A stretch of DNA of 64,000 nt from Takakia lepidozioides (Eukaryota > Streptophyta > Takakiopsida > Takakiales > Takakiaceae): positions 37,739,053 through 37,803,052 of the forward strand of contig CM060732.1 in NCBI GenBank assembly GCA_030704615.1, read 5' to 3'. Below the pieces are notes generated by a model that was not told the DNA's origin, did no database searches, and was given only the letters and a program-made list of their open reading frames with translations. A program made the translations under genes and the position numbers. Below, one piece after another: positions 1 through 12,115 of the stretch; position 1 is the stretch's first letter; every line of letters starts with the position of its first letter.

Positions 1-3000
1 GTCTGTCCCTCTATTTCTCATTTTCAGTTAAAGCCTAAAACGGTGCAGCGTCTATGGGCACAAGGCCTTGGTGAGGACTGGCATGAACCTTTAATTTCTT
101 CTTCTCACATCTTGTCACCTTTCTTTTGGAATGGCAGTTCGTCAATGATCTTCTCAGAGGCCTCACTCTTTTTGCCCCTGATGCGGAGGATTATGGCGAG
201 AGGTTGGCCATGCTTGACCCAAAGCTATGTGTTAGCAGATGGTAACTGTTACTTAGCAGGGGAACACTCTTTTGTGCAGTGGAGTCCTTTCAGAATTATG
301 CTAACCTCACTGCTTCAAGTTATGACAATTGTGACTGTTATGGGTGGTCTTGAAGCTCCGCAGATAGAATTAAGCACATCAGTCATATTGTGCTGCACAT
401 GTGACGACTTCTAGGTAGGGAAATTTAGGGCGATGACGTCCAGATTGTTCAGATTATCAATTTTCATTAGCGTCTACAATTCCAAGTGACAGGACATCAA
501 GGGAGCCACCACATGTAGAGGGAGGGGGGAGTGGAGAAAGAAATAAACTTATTCCACCCACAGAGAGAAAGAAATAAGGAACTTCATAACACGTAGGGGG
601 CCTTCACGTCCCAATTATGGAAAGCATGGTCTAACAAAAGTGAGTAGGAGGATAAGTACGGACATATTACTACTTGAAACTGCAGATTGGCAAAGAGGGT
701 GTATGCACCTGACCCTTCACTCAGAATTATGCCTCCTCCAACAACTGTCATACCATTCAATCTGTCTGAAAACAGATATATACCTCCTATACAGGAGGAG
801 CCAGAACCGGTAAGGAGCTGACCACACTACATCCCCTTCTAGTTTTTCACGTTACACATGCAGACTGTCAGTCTTCCTAGGGCTAATTTTGGTACAAAGG
901 TATCAAACTGCATGCACAGAGGTTGTGTCAAAGCCTCTTACGTTGATTTGTTGATCTGCGGACTCATGTCAGTGGTCTTGGGCTTGTTTGTGGAATCTCT
1001 GGATTGAGATGACCAGTCAAGGCAGGAATCAACTACAGTTTAAGAGTGTTTGTTTGTTGAGGATGTTGGTTGAATGTTTCAGTACATATACCAAGCCAAA
1101 CCTGCTCCGGAATGGGACAAAGGGCGGACACTGGAGATGAAGCGCATTTCAGCCGTCTTCAGATTGAACCGCAAGCTTTTGAAGGAAAAGTATTCAGATC
1201 CTAGGTTTCAGCCTTTTCGACTCCGGACTTTGGAACGTCCTTCAAATTTGGAAACTATTCGAGAAGAGGTGGGCTATGGTGCTTATACTTCAGCTGTGGA
1301 TTGCCAATGCAATGATTCAGTATCTTTTTGTTTGTCATCAAAGAGTTCTTAATGTGGTTACCTTTCCCTCCTCTTTTTTCTAAGAAAAGAGAATTTGTGA
1401 TGACAGGTTGAAGCCAAAAGGGCGGCCGAGCATGAGTATATTGTTGTCAAGGCGACCCCAGCCCCTAAAATGCCTGAGGTTGAGGTGAGTTTATGCAAAA
1501 TTTTACGTCTCTCTCCCTCTCCCTCTCTGGTCATGGACATTATCTTTGGATGTTATAAAGTTTCTTTCTCCTCCTTTGTGCTACAGCGCTGTGTCCTCTT
1601 TTACAACAACGCATAGGATCAGGCTTATGTATATACATGGGTTTGCACATCAAAGACATTGAACATTGCTTATTCAAGTTTTCTCTTTTTCTCCAATTGC
1701 TGTAGATGATATGTTCCAAAAATTGAGACGGTTGGGTTATTTTGACATAGCGGCATCAAGAAGAATTATTCTTTGATCGTAAAGACTCTTACGTGCTGCC
1801 AGACTAAGACATGCTGACGTTTTGCTAGTAGAGTGCTGCCTCTTTCTTGTATTTAACATTGGCAGCACACAATGAGATCATCATTATGGGAACATGGTTA
1901 AGCATAGGAGATCTGTGGGAGTTTGCAGGTGAAACTGACCACAGCTTCACTACTGAGGGAACATTCCCGATTTCAAAGGCAAATCGACTCTGACAAGCTC
2001 AAGATGGAAAACTTGGAGAGGGAGCTTCGTGATGACTCAAATCTCAAAATATATGAGGTACCTAAACCCCCATGGAAATTGTAAATTTCTCCTTTGTGTG
2101 GTTCTACTGTTGTGTTCTACAGACGTTGTGTGCAGGGAAAGATATGAGTGGGTACATCCTCTCTCTGTGTTGTTCTCCTTTGTCCCTTGGGTCCTTTTGG
2201 GCCTCGCACAGATATCAAATAATTTATTTCCGTCTCTTTAATATCTCTCTCCGAACATTTTACATGTCTGGCAAACAGGAAGATATGAGAGTGCAAGACG
2301 AGATAGAGAAAGCCCTGGACATAGAGTTCAAAAAGGCTACTGTTCTTTCCTCTGACCAAGCAGCAAGGGATGCTAAGAAGAAGCATGTAAGGTATTTTCT
2401 TGCGTGTGCACACAGCTTTGATGTTCTAGATCTTACATTCTGCCTTGTCAAGACTAGAATTTAGCAGAACTCTGGTGGAGGGAGTGTGTGTGGGGTCAGG
2501 AAGGTTGCAACAGAGACAGAGGGGGCACTCCAGCTCTACAATATTGTTTGGACAAGCTTGGGCAATTTTGTCTATCCGTGCATTATTACTGGGATTTGAC
2601 TTGATAATGGTGTTTCTGATTTACAATGACCACCATTTCATGTATTGTCCTAACATTTTTTGACTTGGATGGCTGCAAGTACAATGTTTTCTCTTCATCT
2701 TCTGCAAGTTCGGCAGTAATTCCTTTCCATGTGCCTGTTTTAGTGGTTGTCAGCGGGCAGCTGGTTCAACGTCCATTGTCTTACAGAGAAAGGACATCTA
2801 TACAATTGCGGTCTCAAATTTCTAGTTTCTTTTGAAACTTTTTCATGAGTGAACAAAAAAGCTCACACTGAGAAAACAGCTCTCTTTCAAAAGTTACTGG
2901 AAATTTCATTACTTCAGTTAGTTATCCTAGATTTTCCGATGAACCTAGATTTTGCAGTGAATCTCAACCTAACTAGCAGTAGCCTGTGGATTCTATTGAC

Positions 3001-5494
3001 TGGAATGGAGATGGGTGCAGCTATGCATGAATTGGGCAGCAGCCAGTGTTGTCAAAGAGGAGAAAGAGAGGACCCATCAAGAATTGGAAATGCTGTTAAG
3101 AAACATCTATTTTGCCAACAGATTCAAGCATCATTTGATCAAAGAGGAATCCAATAAAGTCAAGGTGCAGCATCCCCTCCTCCTCTCTTTGCTAGCTTTA
3201 AAAGGCTGGTAGTTCACCTCTGTTGGCTCAGTTTGAGATTGTGAAGACACTTCCGGATCTGTCTGCTCGTTGTTTCTGAGTTTGAGGTCAATCCTCACAT
3301 GCAGACCGCTTGTTATACCAGATCAAATTAATATGAAAGGTTATTCTATTCATGCTGGCATCTTATTGCCACAAGGCACCGGCAAGAACAATCAAATATG
3401 TCCATGATCATGCCTCTCCCTCTGAGTCTACGAAATTGCTTTCTTTTGTGCCCATTTACACATGGACCATATATGAAGGCCAAATTTGACCTACTTCAGT
3501 GAATAATTGACCTTTGGTTGGCAGGTTGCTATGGATAAAATGCTGAAGGACAACAAACAAAAGGCCAAGGATTTGACTGCAGAGATGGAGGATCGAATGG
3601 CAATTAGTGCTCTCCAGCGTGCACGTGAGTATCAGTGTAGGCAGGAGCTCATCCGCCAGCTGCACGTGAGTACTAGCCCTTGCAGTAGCTATTAGGAGAT
3701 CTTATCTGAATCTGCTATTGAGAGAAACTTTATGATGAATGAAGATAATTGCTATTGGAAGTGTGAAGCTGGAGCCAGCCGTGGGCTCTGGGTGCTATAT
3801 ACTGGATACTTCATGTGATGCATAAGAATGTACTCATAAGATGTTGTTTGCCGTAGCCTTGTGGGCATAGGCCCTGTGATGATGTATTGGAACACAATTG
3901 GAAGGTTGGGCTGGACCAGATGGCCGGGTCATGGCTAGATACATGACCATCAACATCTCTGGCTTGGTCTCTGCAGTGCTCTGAGATGAGTGTCGGACAT
4001 CTTCCAGCACGCTCTCATGATGCTAGATGAGGAGATATTTGAGAGCTTGTGTCCTCACTTCAACAGATCCTGCATTGACAGCTGTTCTTAGAAAGGAGGG
4101 CGTAGAGAAGAAAGAATAAATCTATTACGTCCAGAGAACATTGTCTGTCATGTATCCTTCACGGCATAGTCCACACAGGATATCAACCCTGCTGGAGCTG
4201 GTTATGACATTCCTACCCACCAGGATTCAGATAGTCAGTCCAGAATGCCACATCACTTGGGCACAGCAAATGTGGTTATTAAGAAACTGAGTGTTTATCT
4301 ATGGACTGTTAGAGACTTCAGTCCAGAAAATGTTGATTCAAGCACAGATGTGACAGGTGGCTGTGATTGGATTGCAGTCTAGGAAAGTGGGAAGAAAGAA
4401 AAAGAGAACTTGTTTTGTGAATAGGAGGCTGAGAGGGGCCTATGGACACAGTAGGATTAACAACAGAAAGAAACCAAAAACCAAAAGAACAAAATGAAAC
4501 GAAATGGTACTTTAAAAGAAAAAGGCAGTCGCTGCCTCAAGAAGTGAGGGAGGCTTATTACAGAAATTACGTCCACTGGACTAACACATTTGGAACAACT
4601 AATTATCACTTTGTGGATCTGTATGCAGTTTTTGGAGAAAGAGAGTTGTTACCGGATTCCCAAGTTTGATATATACACCACAGCCAACCAGGGCTGCCTG
4701 GAAGAGATGTCGATAGCTCAGCTGCGTGAAGCGCTTGTTCAAGTAAAGGAGTGGCACAGGAAGGTAGAGGAGAGAAAGCGGAATAATATTCAGGCTATGC
4801 TAACTGAGGTTCATTCTCCTTACTTTGTCTTACTTGGAGAAAAAATGAATCTCTCTTTCTCTCTGCGGACGTTATAAAGTTCCATTTCATTTCATTTCTA
4901 TTTCCCCTCTTTTGTCTTTTCTCATGGTTTCGTGTAATGGCTCCTGGGATTCACTTGAAGAAGTAAAGGTCTTTTTCATCTTGTCACAATAGCACATATC
5001 CTACATATCCTTCACATTTAATTCTAACATGTAAGCACTGGGCCATCAGTCCAACCAGTCGTAGACATTTTCATTGTCAGAAAGAGGGGAAAGGTAACGT
5101 TTTTCTTCATTTTCTGCGTCAATGTGAGGTCATGGTCCATACACCTCCTATTGTCCCTCATGCATTCTTATCCTCTTTAAGTCTATTCTTCCTTTGGAGA
5201 TCTGAGCAATGGCTAATTCTGCACCCACCAGTAACCCTATATCTGGATTTGGACCATTGGTAGATTATAAGGAGACAATGTTGGTAATCGTGTCTTAAAC
5301 ATTTGCAATTGCAAGCCATATGGCCAACTTGTGGGGGTGATATAAATATGCAGAAACAGATGATGCTGGTAGAGACCTCCAGGGTTGTCACTCGAATGCG
5401 CCAAATATCACGTGCAAAGTATTTGTCCAAGAAAGCACTTGAGAGGCACTTGGATGTAGCTGCAGTCAACCCTGCCAACCAAATTGATATGTGA
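1..5494 (+). CDS. CFAP99: CFAP99-like cilia/flagella-associated protein, 3' part of gene (5' end outside window)
   Basis: Axonemal coiled-coil protein; in plants such genes survive only where sperm are motile. Exons read with consistent phases: 725-809 (a PFNL-type segment followed by prolines), 1083-1268, 1407-1484, 1929-2057, 2279-2386, about 3030-3164, 3525-3665, 4629-4808 and the terminal exon 5354-5494 ending in TGA. Each is bounded by AG/GT. The product is strongly charged and helical (many K, E, R), with the block LEEMSIAQLREALVQ near the C-terminus and VEAKRAAEHEY plus PAPKMPEVE earlier; these resemble the CFAP99 family as I remember it. A further open segment at 138-241 (VNDLLRGLTLFAPDAED) may be an upstream exon, but its join to 725 creates a stop in my reading. 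The exact acceptor of the exon near 3030 is not settled. No frame break is seen in the certain exons. Family assignment is by remembered similarity, so moderate confidence. Confidence 0.62.
3827..3872 (-). repeat. Short dispersed repeat core (retroelement 3' end)
   Basis: This is a copy of the roughly 45-bp core that recurs through the window (ends in TTATGAGTACA when read on this strand, preceded by GGCTACGGCAAACAAC). It lies in an intron of the CFAP99-like gene. Possible 7-bp flanking duplication (TGTGATG), too short to be convincing. Other copies are at 11.9, 25.4, 31.4-32.9 and 39.2 kb. Confidence 0.6.
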
Positions 5495-5966
5495 AATAAG
5501 AGCGAGAACAACCAAATGGCTAAGTGGTCAACCTCGACAGATATTGATGGGAGGGATGAATTTGTCAGATTGTGCCTCAAGAGAATCTGCTTATGAGTGG
5601 TGGCTGTAGCCTTCTGGACGAAGACACTTAAGAGATTCTACTCATTAGCTTCCCAAATGCCTTCTTGTTTCTTTTGGACTCTGTTGGTAAGTAAAGCATG
5701 TTTCTTTCTCGTGCAAGCCATGTATAACTATATATGCTGACTTGTCGCCTGGATCCAGGAACAGAAAAAGTGAGACGCATGCAATGCAACTATTGAAGAT
5801 CATGAATGCAATGTGCATGAAACACTTGAAACCTCAACTCACCCCACACTAGAGAGTAGTAGAGCTTGAATTGAGAACAGAAGAAGTCAACACTTGCATA
5901 ACCAGTATTCAACTTGCTGCTTTGATAAAGGGGACCACCTTGACAAAAGCCACGTGCATCTCCCCC
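5495..5966. other. Intergenic, nothing recognised
   Basis: About 470 bp after the CFAP99-like stop codon. No exon-like open frame, repeat or RNA gene could be supported. Confidence 0.5.
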
Positions 5967-6714
5967 TCAACTGTTACCAGTTCTGGAACATCTCTCCCGC
6001 CCCCCTCCAGAAGCGGGTTCCACTCGTTGGGAAGTCCTGCTTCCTGAGAACATTCTCTCCTCTGCACACCTCCAGCAGGAGTGTACACAAAGCTTGATGC
6101 AGGTTTCTCTCTCAGGATCCATGCCAACAACTTCACTGGAACTGCTTGTAGAGCCAACAGATAGCTGAGTCTTAAGCCGTGGAATGTGGGGTTTCAATGT
6201 CCGAACCCCCACCTTAAGATAGCCCCTTTTGGTGAACTTGACTGCATTGAACACCTGGTTGATTTTCTTTCACGCAAACAACTTAAATAACTACTCCTAC
6301 CAGCTAAGCTTCAGAAGTATTACCAGTATTACTTACTATACTTGACGGTCCTCACTCCTGACCTGTCTGCATTTGCACTAGCAACAACTAAGAAGATGAA
6401 GTACAATATTGAAAACACTGTCTGATTCTCCATGTAGATGGGTGGTGTGCTGAATGGTAGTTGATAGATCAAATCACTCGTCTGTAAGTTGCAGTTGAAG
6501 AGAGCTAAGGCTGGGGTGAAGGAATTACCAGATTCGTGATGACTTGCTTGAGGCGGAGAGGGTCACCAATGACCTGATAACAGTAATTCTCTGTCAGCCC
6601 TAATGATATGGGCGATCCCTCGATTGTATGAACGAGTTGCACGATACACTCAGTATTGTCATGAAGGTTGGGTGCTCGCCTCCTTCCCGAGATCGCCCGG
6701 GATGGAGCTCGCAA
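5967..6714 (-). pseudogene. Hybrid histidine kinase fragment (ATPase N-box region), two exons
   Basis: Exon 6714-6529 encodes a segment with VIGDPLRLKQVITNL; a GT..AG intron (6528-6255) joins it in phase to an exon starting at 6254 with VFNAVKFTKRGYLKVGVR. Together they form the N-box of a histidine-kinase ATP-binding domain (GDP-x2-L/F-R-x-KQ-x2-ITNLV-x-NAVKFT), closest in style to the plant cytokinin-receptor class. The phosphoacceptor H-box lies outside or is lost. The DxGxG and F/G2 boxes do not appear downstream; the frame degenerates into a Ser/Arg-rich tail. No receiver or CHASE domain is nearby. Most likely a truncated gene copy or pseudogene; it could be part of a larger gene only if exons lie much further away on this strand, which I do not see. 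Confidence 0.6.
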
Positions 6715-7215
6715 TAGTGCTTTTCCTGTGATGGTGGGGGGAATAAGAGCCAGTGGAGCTGTTGTGGGGAATCAAATAGCAACTCTCTCTGATATTTGAT
6801 TGGAAGTGATCTCCTGTGGTGGTGGATGTAGTGAAGGTGCTGTGGGCGATAAAGCAAGATCATCGATCACAAGGTGCTTGCGACGTGGGAAAAAAATTCT
6901 CTCTCTGCAGGAAAGTCTTGCCCACATTCAATGCTGTATGAGAAAAGTGGTCAATCGACTGTAAGGCTTTCCTCTTCTACTTTGAAAGAGTTTATCCTCA
7001 GCATTCATTTTAAGCTTTGGTTTTCTTTAACTTGTTGCCACATTGTCAAAGTCGGGTTTATCCGCAGTCTGCAGGGATTCATTAGCGGCAAATTGGCTTT
7101 ACCAAACGGGTAGTTTGGCGGGTTGAGATCTCTTCAGTAGAAGGTAATGGTAGTTTGAAACACGCTTGGTATCTAACCGGTCATCCATCTTGCTTTGTTC
7201 TATCTGTAATTTCCA
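6715..7215. other. Intergenic, nothing recognised
   Basis: No supported gene. Only short chance open frames are seen. Confidence 0.4.
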
Positions 7216-7825
7216 GAGAGAGTCATGGTCATCTCTACCCTGCGGAGGCATGCAGCCTCAAAAGTGTCTTTCACGGGCACCAGAAGAAACATTCATTTGG
7301 CAGGGATCAGAGAGCTCCTCTACCAGGAGTTCGTCTCACAGTCGGACGACAGCAAGTTTTTGAAGGTGATTCTATCGTCACTCATCACATGCAAGCTTTT
7401 GTCAATGAGGCTCTCAACTGAAGGTGGCATGGTTGTAGTCTGTGGATTGACTGTAGATTTAGGTCCTTGCATGATTGGCAATCTTTCTCTTTGTTCTGAG
7501 ACAGCTGCAAAGTTTGTTTGTAGCCTATGTGCCAAGCTAATTCTCCCAAAATGGGCCTTAACTACCGATTTGTTTGGTATGGTAGTACATGTAGCCTTGT
7601 TTGTAGGTGTTTCTGATCATTCTAGTATATGTGTTTAAAGCACTTTGGTTTTCGCAGAAAAATCAGAAGTATATGGACTTCAAACATAAGCATAGAAAGA
7701 CTCCATCACACCCTCCTTGGGTGAAAGCGGAGCTAACTGCTATGACACACTGCGGAGCACACTCTGGTGACGGTTCCAAGTGCAAGACTCCGCATGGACT
7801 TCCTGGCCTCGGTATGGTAGATTGA
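7216..7825 (+). CDS. OSB-like (organellar ssDNA-binding, PDF-motif) terminal exons, partial
   Basis: Terminal exon 7658-7825 starts after TTTTCGCAG and encodes KYMDFKHKHRKTPSHPPWVKAEL, resembling the PDF motif (N-P-x2-PDFKHK ... W-V-x2-L) of plant OSB proteins, which bind single-stranded DNA in mitochondria or plastids and restrain recombination. A possible preceding exon ends at 7365 (KFLK before GTGATT) and joins in phase 0. The usual WWDNR segment and the SSB/OB domain are not visible upstream, so this is a fragment or a diverged gene. The canonical Pro of PDF is Met here. A PPR gene starts 159 bp downstream on the same strand; OSB-like and PPR fragments also lie together at 60.9-63.1 kb. 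Confidence 0.4.
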
Positions 7826-7983
7826 GTTGTCACAGTTGACTTTTCAGATTAGTTGACTGCATTAGTGTTGCTCCCCTGTTATACTCACTGCAAAGTTTGT
7901 CCTGGTCAGAGATCCGTCTTTGAAGGGCTACAAGCTTTGAAATATATTAACACACTTCCTATTAAAGTTTTAAGTCATTCAGG

Positions 7984-10209
7984 ATGGCAGGGTTGCGTCA
8001 AGGAAAAATGCTCGGTGGACAATATACTGGCTGGGGTAGGACCAGCACCACCAGAGCACCAATGGAGAGGTTCAGCAAGACTATTTCAAGCACTTGTGGG
8101 GATGTGAAGGTATTGTGTAAGGAGGGAAGACTGCGAGAGGCACTACAGATTTTGGACAAATGGGGCGGTTGGGCAGATTCCAGTACTTATGTTTCTCTCT
8201 TGCACCGGTGCACCACCATGAAAGCCGTTGCAGAAGGGAAGCAGGTGCATGCCCACATTATCCGGAGTGAATTCAAGCCAAACATCCTTTTAGTCAACAC
8301 CCTTGTCAACATGTATGTCAAGTGTGGGAGCATGGTGGATGCACGACAAGTGTTTGAGGAAATGTTCCAACGAGATAAATTCACATGGGCTATGATGATG
8401 GCAGGATATGCCAAACGCGGGCATGCCGACGAGGCTTTTAAAATCTACGAACAAATGCAACAGGAAGGTGTAACAACTGACAGGGTCACATTCATATGTG
8501 TTCTCAAAGCATGTGCTAGCCTAGGAGCCCTGGAAAAGGGCAAACGAGTCCATTCTGACCTCATGAAAGCTGGAATTGAGGCGGACATGATTTTGGAGAC
8601 GGCCCTTGTTGACATGTATGGCAAATGTGGGAGCATAAAAGATGCGCGCCAAGTCTTTGACAAAATGGCCCAACAAGATGTGGTCTCATGGAGTGCAATG
8701 ATCGCAGGATATGCTCAGTGCGAGCATGCTGAAGAAGCAGTCAGAATCTATGAGCAAATGCAGAGGGAAGGGGTGACTCCTGACAGGGTGGCATTCATTT
8801 GTATTCTCAATGCATGTGCCCGTCTAGGAGCCCTGGAAAAGGGCAAGGAGGTCCATGCTCATATCATCAAAGCTGGAATCAAATCATATATCAATTTGGA
8901 GACAACCCTTGTTGACATGTATGCCAAATGCGGGAGTATAAAAGATGCTCGGCAAGTGTTTGATAAAATGGCTAAACGAAATGTGATCTCTTGGAGTGCA
9001 ATGATCACAGGATATGCTCAGGGCGGGTATGGTGAAGAGGCACTCATAATCTATGAGCAAATGCAACAGGAAGGGGTGACAGCTGACAAGGTCACCTTCA
9101 TTTCTGTGCTCAATGCATGTGCCAGACTAGGAGCCCTGGAAAAGGCCCAGGTAGTTCATACTGACATTGTTAAAGCTGGAATAGCGTCATATTTGAATCT
9201 GGACAATGCTCTGGTCGACACTTATGCAAAATGTGGGAGTGTAATGGATGCGCGTCAAGTGTTCAACAAAATGACCAAACGCGATGTGGTCTCATGGAAC
9301 GCGATGATTGCAGGGTATGCTCAACATGGGAATGGTAGAGAGGCCCTCCAACTGTTTGAACAAATGCGACTTGAAGATTTAAAGCCCGACTGTTTCACTT
9401 TCACTTCAGTTATCTCAGCATGCAGCCATGTGGGCCTTCCAGATGAAGGCTGTGGCTACTTTGTTTCCATGAGCCGAGATCATTGCCTAACACCTACAGT
9501 GGAGCATTTTGGCTGCATGGTGGACCTCCTGGGCCGTGCGGGGCGATTGGATGAGGCAGAGGACCTCATCAAGAAAATGCCGATTGAAGCAGGTGCTTCA
9601 GTGTGGGGAGCCTTGCTTGGTGCTTGCAGAGTCCATGGCAATGTAGAGATGGGAGAACGTGCGGCCAACTGCATTCTCAAGAAGGATCCACAACATGCCT
9701 CAGCTTATGTGTTGCTGTCAAACATCTATGCTGCAGCTGGCAGGTGGGATGATAAAGACAAAGTGAGGAAAATGATGGAGGACAGAGGTGTCACAAAGGA
9801 ACCAGGGTTAAGCTGCATTGAGGTCAACAAGCAGGTGCATGCATTCATCTCTGAAGACAAACTACATCCACAAATTGGGGAAATCCATGCTGAGCTAAAG
9901 AGATTGTCCCTCAAGATGGAGGATGGTGGGTATGTACCTGACACACGCTTTGTATTGCATGACATGGAGGAGGAACAAAAACGATTTTCTCTTTGCCACC
10001 ACAGTGAAAGGCTGGCAATTGCTTTTGGGCTCGTAAGCACACCTCCAGGGACATCTATCCGGATCATAAAAAACCTCCGAGTATGTGGTGACTGCCACAC
10101 TGCCACCAAGTTTATTTCGAAAATCATTGGACGACCCGTTGTTGTAAGGGATGCCCACCGCTTTCACCACTTCCAAGATGGAGTTTGTTCTTGTGGTGAC
10201 TATTGGTGA
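7984..10209 (+). CDS. PLS-class pentatricopeptide repeat protein with C-terminal DYW domain
   Basis: A single uninterrupted exon, 741 aa. Such proteins bind specific organellar RNA sites through PPR motifs, and the DYW domain performs C-to-U editing. About fourteen 31-36-residue motifs follow an alternating P-L-S pattern from roughly residue 60 to 550, with near-repeated blocks such as ACARLGALEKG and LVDMYAKCGSIKDARQVF. E1/E2 motifs (WGALLGACRVHGNVEMG, YVLLSNIYAAAGRWDD) come next. The DYW domain begins with a PG-type box (GYVPDT) and carries the deaminase zinc signature HSE plus CGDCH, then ends exactly in CGDYW at the stop. All expected catalytic ligands are present. No obvious transit peptide is visible; the first ATG at 7984 gives a basic, Ser/Thr-rich start (MAGLRQGKML), compatible with organellar import. 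The editing target cannot be inferred from sequence alone here. Confidence 0.95.
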   Translation: MAGLRQGKMLGGQYTGWGRTSTTRAPMERFSKTISSTCGDVKVLCKEGRLREALQILDKWGGWADSSTYVSLLHRCTTMKAVAEGKQVHAHIIRSEFKPNILLVNTLVNMYVKCGSMVDARQVFEEMFQRDKFTWAMMMAGYAKRGHADEAFKIYEQMQQEGVTTDRVTFICVLKACASLGALEKGKRVHSDLMKAGIEADMILETALVDMYGKCGSIKDARQVFDKMAQQDVVSWSAMIAGYAQCEHAEEAVRIYEQMQREGVTPDRVAFICILNACARLGALEKGKEVHAHIIKAGIKSYINLETTLVDMYAKCGSIKDARQVFDKMAKRNVISWSAMITGYAQGGYGEEALIIYEQMQQEGVTADKVTFISVLNACARLGALEKAQVVHTDIVKAGIASYLNLDNALVDTYAKCGSVMDARQVFNKMTKRDVVSWNAMIAGYAQHGNGREALQLFEQMRLEDLKPDCFTFTSVISACSHVGLPDEGCGYFVSMSRDHCLTPTVEHFGCMVDLLGRAGRLDEAEDLIKKMPIEAGASVWGALLGACRVHGNVEMGERAANCILKKDPQHASAYVLLSNIYAAAGRWDDKDKVRKMMEDRGVTKEPGLSCIEVNKQVHAFISEDKLHPQIGEIHAELKRLSLKMEDGGYVPDTRFVLHDMEEEQKRFSLCHHSERLAIAFGLVSTPPGTSIRIIKNLRVCGDCHTATKFISKIIGRPVVVRDAHRFHHFQDGVCSCGDYW

Positions 10210-11764
10210 AACATAAATACGAGGGACATATGTTGTTTCTGTAATGTATTTGTTGTTTCTGTGAGCCATGAGTCCGTTGAAAGAAACGACAGTGAAAACC
10301 TCTCTTCAGGTGAACTGCCATTGGGATCACCACAATTGAAATATGAGAAGCAGCAAAGGTGCTGAAAAGTTTATCACAGAGCAGTTCTCCACACTTAGCA
10401 TGGACAAGCAAGGATCAAGAAGCTTCTCAAGGTAGGTGGTCTGAGATCTAAGCACAGGAAAACTGGCAAGAGGTATTGGCAGTGATTTTGCTCGGTGTGA
10501 CTGCGGGGAGCCAACATCTGAATACATGTTGACAGCTGTTCCTTCATATTGCCACAAGAGATGGAGAGGTACAAGGCTTGTCAGATTGATTAATGTCAAT
10601 CCAACACTTTTTGTCCACCATGTTGCAACAACAGATTTTTGTTATGGTCACACAAATGAAGGTATAACATGACCAGCTGCCAGAAGTTGTGCAGATGAAA
10701 TGCATGTTCTGATTGATTACGAAATTACACTTTGTGGGGTAAGCCTGAGACAGCTTGTCAATTTGAGATTGACCCAATTTATGTAGAACTATCAGCATAC
10801 TGTAGCCATCATCTAACCTGCCAACAGGGGCATATGGTATGTGCAGGGAAGGACAACATAAATCCACGGACACCACTAAGCACACCCAGGCCTGATGAAA
10901 AAAACTGTTACATGGTCTCAGGAGTTTCCAGGGAGAGTTCTCAATGCGATGTTTCCTCACGTGATGCTCTGATCCTCCTGCTTTTCACTACAAAGCTTCC
11001 CTTAGTTTTATTTTGTGCTTTTTGTTTTGTAGTACAACGAATGGTTGCTGGGAAATAGCTTACTAATCTACTAGTGAGCCCACCTGCCTTCCCTGTCCCA
11101 TCCTTCTTCTCTCCAGGGAGTGGTCCCTGTTACGGGAGGTTATGTTGGTGGGTCTGCTGAAAAGTTGCGCAGAACCAAGGCAGTGAAGTTGCAGTAGTTC
11201 TATTTTGCTTCAGGATGGGCGAAGAGTTGAGGGAGGTCGGTGATGGGATGCTAGACCTGTGTTTAGACCATGAAGAGTGTCTCAAGCAGAAATCCTGTCT
11301 TTGAATCTGGAAAGGCGGGGTGCAATTTCTTTGTTTACTGAGACAGATCTTTGATGTTTCAGTGGTCCAGGGAGAGTTATGAACACAAGATGGCTTTGGC
11401 ATGGTATTGTGTGTGGTTCGCACTTGCTTGTAGTGTAAGTCGATTGTCAAGTATTGGCTCGAGATTTCAATCAGAGTCGTAGCTCCCTTGTATATAGTAC
11501 ATTCACTTATCACCCTGGACTAAAAGCAGAGTTCAATGATGCAGCATGAACTGACCTCTTGTCAGTCCAGGGAGGAAAACTGCATCAAACTCAAGTGGTG
11601 AGCCACGGCTTGGCAGTAGGTTCAATCCATGGTGCCAAATTCACATTCCAAGATTTGGTTTTTCGAGAACTTGGTAGAGAAAGGAGGATTACAAATGCCC
11701 AAACTCCTACATACCCCTAACTTATTGATAGCTAAGTTATTGAGTTTGCAAGATGACAGAATCT
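10210..11764. other. Intergenic, no gene recognised
   Basis: 1.55 kb downstream of the PPR gene. Reading frames are short and lack splice-consistent conserved blocks. No kinesin motor domain is present here, although a kinesin tail lies at 13.3 kb. Confidence 0.4.
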
Positions 11765-12115
11765 TTTGTTATTGACAGGTTGGACTAATAAGAGAGTTGG
11801 GGTTGTAATCCAGCTTGCGCTTGCTACCTGATAAATGTGGATCCCAAGTTGATGGAAAATAGAAACAGCTAGCAGTAGGGCCATGTTGGGACAACTTGGG
11901 ATTGCATGCAGGAATGTACTCGGAAGACTTTGTTTGCCATAGTCTTGTGGCCATAGTACCCATGCCCAGTTTGGATGGAAACATAGGGAATAGACACTAC
12001 CTTTGCGAGGGGCTCACGCTAGTTGTGTGACTTTCCTTTATGTAAACACTTCGTTTGTGCTTTCCGGATATACTCTAGAAAGCCATTCACACAAGCATCA
12101 ACTTGTTGTGTAAGC
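11765..12115 (-). repeat. Dispersed retroelement-derived repeat copy
   Basis: Read on this strand it matches, with divergence, the unit tandemly repeated at 31.5-32.9 kb: the segment around GTTGATGCTTGTGTGAA (near 12,095), then a CCAAACTGGGCATGGG block, then the dispersed core ending at about 11,912. It is a longer copy than the 44- and 70-bp insertions elsewhere, so the family shares its 3' part but varies at the 5' end, as expected for 5'-truncated retroposition. Confidence 0.55.

Noticed and set aside
11641-11770. Copia gag-pre-integrase-like stretch (KLLHTPNLLIAKLLSLQDD)
   Set aside because: Single short block with stops around it and no Cys/His finger or integrase residues.
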